A DNA stretch of 35,831 nucleotides from Prevotellaceae bacterium (lineage in GTDB: Bacteria; Bacteroidota; Bacteroidia; Bacteroidales; UBA932): assembly GCA_031278545.1 (NCBI GenBank), contig JAITKF010000047.1, positions 1 to 35,831 on the forward strand, given 5' to 3'. Each line of letters opens with the position of its first letter. The stretch's first letter is position 1. Of the stretch, positions 35,550 to 35,831 are shown piece by piece. The notes below the pieces were generated by a model. It saw only the letters and a list, made by a program, of their open reading frames with translations. It had not been told where the DNA came from and ran no database searches. The translations under genes were made by a program, and so were the position numbers.

Positions 35550-35749
35550 GGTAATTTATATTATCAGAAGTAGAAAACGGCATCTCCTTCTCATTTTCGA
35601 AACATAGAAAGGTTAAGTATTTCTTTCCTCTTTTCAGGGGAAATTTCTCCTCTTTTACCTGTGTCGTCCTCATACGCTCTCTTTTTTCAGTTTTTAAGTG
35701 TTTAATTAATAGCTTATTTACATCACTACTTCTGATATTATAAATTACC
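35550..35749. repeat. 200-bp element bounded by 24-bp inverted repeats (23/24 match)
   Basis: GGTAATTTATATTATCAGAAGTAG at 35550-35573; CTACTTCTGATATTATAAATTACC at 35726-35749. Confidence 0.7.
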
Positions 35750-35831
35750 TACCAAACTGTGGTCAAAAAAACAGGCAAAAAACGCATCTTTTAGACCTGC
35801 CTTGTAGATTTAATGTAAATTTAATATATGC

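Noticed and set aside
35410-35673. 87-aa minus ORF MRTTQVKEEKFPLKRGKKYLTFLCF... considered as a transposase remnant
   Set aside because: No recognisable transposase motif; it reads through the inverted-repeat arm and shows no promoter of its own.

Overview
The window looks like Bacteroidota (probably Bacteroidales) chromosome. TAnnTTTG-type -7 promoter boxes recur, and there is a type IX secretion (T9SS) type-B C-terminal domain, a LES-type lipoprotein, a Porin_10-like porin and a GDE/GT4/GH57 glycogen cluster. Left to right: a two-component pair (histidine kinase truncated by the window edge); metG; flavodoxin; an Ig-repeat lipoprotein ending in a gingipain-like adhesin domain; a coaX-OMP-lptC-CNNM/CBS-lolD run; a large T9SS type-B surface protein; an M16 peptidase; an MltF-like transglycosylase; a porin; a four-gene Hnd/Hyd-type multimeric [FeFe]-hydrogenase operon; a GDE-GT4-GH57 glycogen operon; a YitT-family membrane protein; rpoN; upp; and a truncated 5' fragment of a glycogen synthase. 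No rRNA, tRNA, CRISPR array or intact transposase was recognised. Most of the window is ordinary core genome, and I found no clear-cut novel defence or mobile system. The observations most worth a second look are: (i) two multi-kb islands where the + strand is strongly G-depleted regardless of gene direction, one beginning inside a single ORF; (ii) a surface-lipoprotein candidate combining Ig repeats with a gingipain-like adhesin domain; (iii) a GH57 enzyme with a histone-H1-like Lys/Ala/Pro tail; (iv) a truncated glycogen synthase next to a promoter-bearing mini-ORF with an in-frame A_AAA_AAA slippery heptamer; and (v) a 200-bp element bounded by 24-bp inverted repeats. All calls come from reading the sequence and recalled family motifs; no database search was run.
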